From the NCBI RefSeq assembly GCF_000003815.2, contig NC_049989.1, positions 13,166,471 to 13,187,537 on the forward strand: a stretch of 21,067 nt of DNA, given 5' to 3'. This document shows positions 19,428 to 21,067 of this stretch, in pieces. The position numbers and the translations under genes are program-made. The notes under the pieces are model-generated. The model was not told where the DNA came from. It made no database searches and saw only the letters and a list, made by a program, of their open reading frames with translations. Origin of the DNA: Branchiostoma floridae. Lineage: Eukaryota; Chordata; Leptocardii; Amphioxiformes; Branchiostomatidae. The number at the start of each line of letters is the position of its first letter. Within the stretch, counting starts at the first letter, position 1.

Positions 19428-19560
19428 CACTCAGGTTACCTAGCTATGGTTAGGAACGCCCATCGGAAAGGACGTTAAACGAAGGTCCTGTGTTTGAGGA
19501 GAGACACGTCTCGAGTGTCAAAGAGCCCTCACACCTATGAGAGCCTGATCATATAATCTG
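19428..19560 (+). mobile_element. 5'-truncated SINE tail
   Basis: CACTCAGGTTACCTAGCTAT followed by GGACGTTAAACGAAGGTCCT and a TTTGAGGAGAGACACG run parallels 213-315 of the tRNA-headed SINE. The tRNA-like head is absent. Truncation at the 5' end is typical of incomplete reverse transcription. The 3' limit is not clear. Confidence 0.7.
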
Positions 19561-19584
19561 TTCATTTTCCAATAGGTCCAACAT

Positions 19585-19668
19585 CTGGTCTACCGAATTT
19601 TTTCAGGTCCGGTTTTTCTGGACCGGTCCAATACGAAAAACCGGTGTACCGGTACCCACCCCTATTAC
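19585..19668. repeat. ACCGG/GGTCC palindromic repeat
   Basis: Nested inverted motifs such as GGTCCGGTTTTTCTGGACC, then AAAAACCGGTGTACCGGTACC, make a hairpin-prone patch. It resembles a common amphioxus repeat in style. Function unknown. Confidence 0.45.
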
Positions 19669-19680
19669 CTGGTATGTCAA

Positions 19681-20806
19681 AATGGGGGTAAATCTCGATA
19701 AATGTATTTCAACTTTGGCCGACTTGTATAGGATCATCATACTTGACCGAAAAGCCTATAAAATACGAATTACAAAAAGTCCATTGGTATCAAACTTACT
19801 CTTATGTAATCATGTATTCATCTGTATTGATGTGACAGTGTCGGCCACTTCGACCATTTTCGACGATGCTCCACGGGTCACGTGATCACTCTCGAGCCCA
19901 GGATCCTGAAGCTAAAATTAGTAATATTTTGTTGGCACAGCATATCGGGTTTACAGGCTCTGACCCGCCTCTGCTGTGTCGCAGTCTGTTCAATCACCTC
20001 CAGTGCCCTCCCCGTAACTAAATCCAGGTCAGTCACAACATTTCACCGATTTCCTTAGCTTTATTTGCCGAGCGAAGGGACATCGTACGACATGAATATG
20101 CAAGAGATACAAACAGTTCCGTAAATATATTTTTGCCGTTGAGAGAGGAGAAGGGAAACTAGCGATGAAAGAGAAAGGGAGGGGAGGGGGCTTGGCATCC
20201 AATGCTGAGAGTTTTACAAACACGGGTTTAGAACATCTATTTCAATACAACAAATCGTAGAATAGACTGAAACCACGTACAGGTAGAAGTATGACCTTTC
20301 GAAAGAGTATCATGTAAAAAAAAAAACTCCAAATTCGTTACGTAACGTAACCTACTACTAGGCATTCTGACTCTTCGATGGCAACCACACAACACTGACC
20401 GAAGTATGCAGTACCGTAAGCTACTCTACCAACACAACACAGACCTCAAGTGTAGGTCACTTTGGTTTTATGTTGTCTATCAAAACCTTAATATAGCACA
20501 AAAATAAGTCTTGACATCCCCTAACAGGTGACGTGAAGCACAATATGTAAGAAAGGTCAGCAGAGCAAAAAGATCAGGTCAAGTTCGACAGATATACTGT
20601 ATGTTTGAAATAAGACCTCGGTGTTATGACTGGTGTGCTATGTCATATCACACCCCAGGGGGCAGACGTTGTACATGTTGCCGATATCATAACAATGTCT
20701 GAAGAAACAATAGATCAGAGATGGCAAGCTTCGATCACCCCACGGTCAGACGCTAAACGCCTCCTAGTAGAACACACAGAACTGCACTGCACTTCGGAAA
20801 CAGTTG
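19681..20806. other. Non-coding stretch
   Basis: No supported exon, RNA gene or mobile element. A short A-run lies near 20318-20327. Confidence 0.5.
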
Positions 20807-20956
20807 GAGAGAGAGAAAGAGAGAGGGAAAAGATGAGAGAGGGGATGTATAGCCACTATAAGCAGAGATAGAGGGAGATAGAAAGTGTAGGAGAGAGAGA
20901 GAGGGATGACGTATCGATATCATGAGGCAGAGAGGCAGGTGGGGGAGAGAAAGAAG
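20807..20956 (+). repeat. GA-rich low-complexity / interrupted microsatellite
   Basis: Purine-rich (GA)n runs with interruptions fill most of this 150-bp tract. Open frames through it on both strands are composition artefacts. Confidence 0.85.
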
Positions 20957-21067
20957 CAAACAAACTCACAGACAAAAGTAATACATTAATCCATGCATCT
21001 GGGTGAATTAAGTAATAGCTGCAGAGACATAACATGTACCTTCACTTAAAAGCTGTCGATCTCTATT

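Noticed and set aside
20626-20959. Overlapping plus and minus frames in the GA-rich tract
   Set aside because: The translations are repetitive E/R and S/L runs produced by the microsatellite.

Overview
This window is nuclear DNA of an animal with introns. The repeat content and the leucine-rich-repeat/Ig receptor make a cephalochordate (amphioxus, Branchiostoma) the best guess. That placement is inference from recognised repeat styles and gene architecture, not from a search. Two protein-coding genes can be supported and they converge. About 90 percent of the window is non-coding, much of it short mobile elements and their debris.

Layout. 1-1294 is one copy of a segment whose near-identical partner lies at 6243-7078. 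Copy 1 carries a complete tRNA-derived SINE (107-531) that copy 2 lacks, and it ends at a 100-base assembly gap (1295-1394). A plus-strand gene of unrecognised function occupies about 1998-5039. Four coding exons are visible with consistent splice phases and a stop; its 5' end is not identified. Its first visible intron holds an inverted-repeat element with an 8-bp target duplication (2121-2399) and a much larger palindromic element (2517-3360). The second intron holds a minus-strand 5S-rRNA-derived SINE (3645-3850). Between the two genes lie another inverted-repeat element (6037-6222), copy 2 of the duplicated segment and the probable 3' untranslated region of the next gene.

The minus-strand gene (8447-10633) encodes a 666-residue type I membrane protein in two coding exons: signal peptide, LRRNT cap, about 14 leucine-rich repeats, LRRCT cap, one Ig domain, transmembrane helix and 55-residue tail. 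Its 5' untranslated region is probably split by an intron that begins just upstream of the start codon.

From 10647 to 21067 no convincing multi-exon gene is visible. Points of structure there are a long perfect-type hairpin (12346-12455), a CpG-rich promoter-like block with a CRE and an inverted CCAAT box (15085-15260) followed by a possible first coding exon, two inverted-repeat elements (18168-18530, 18846-19015), a headless SINE tail (19428-19560) and a GA-rich low-complexity tract (20807-20956).

I found no defence system, CRISPR array or other clearly new multi-gene system. The most interesting material is the mobile DNA: SINEs with different RNA-derived heads sharing one tail, an insertion with its empty paralogous site in the same window, and long inverted repeats inside a transcribed intron.
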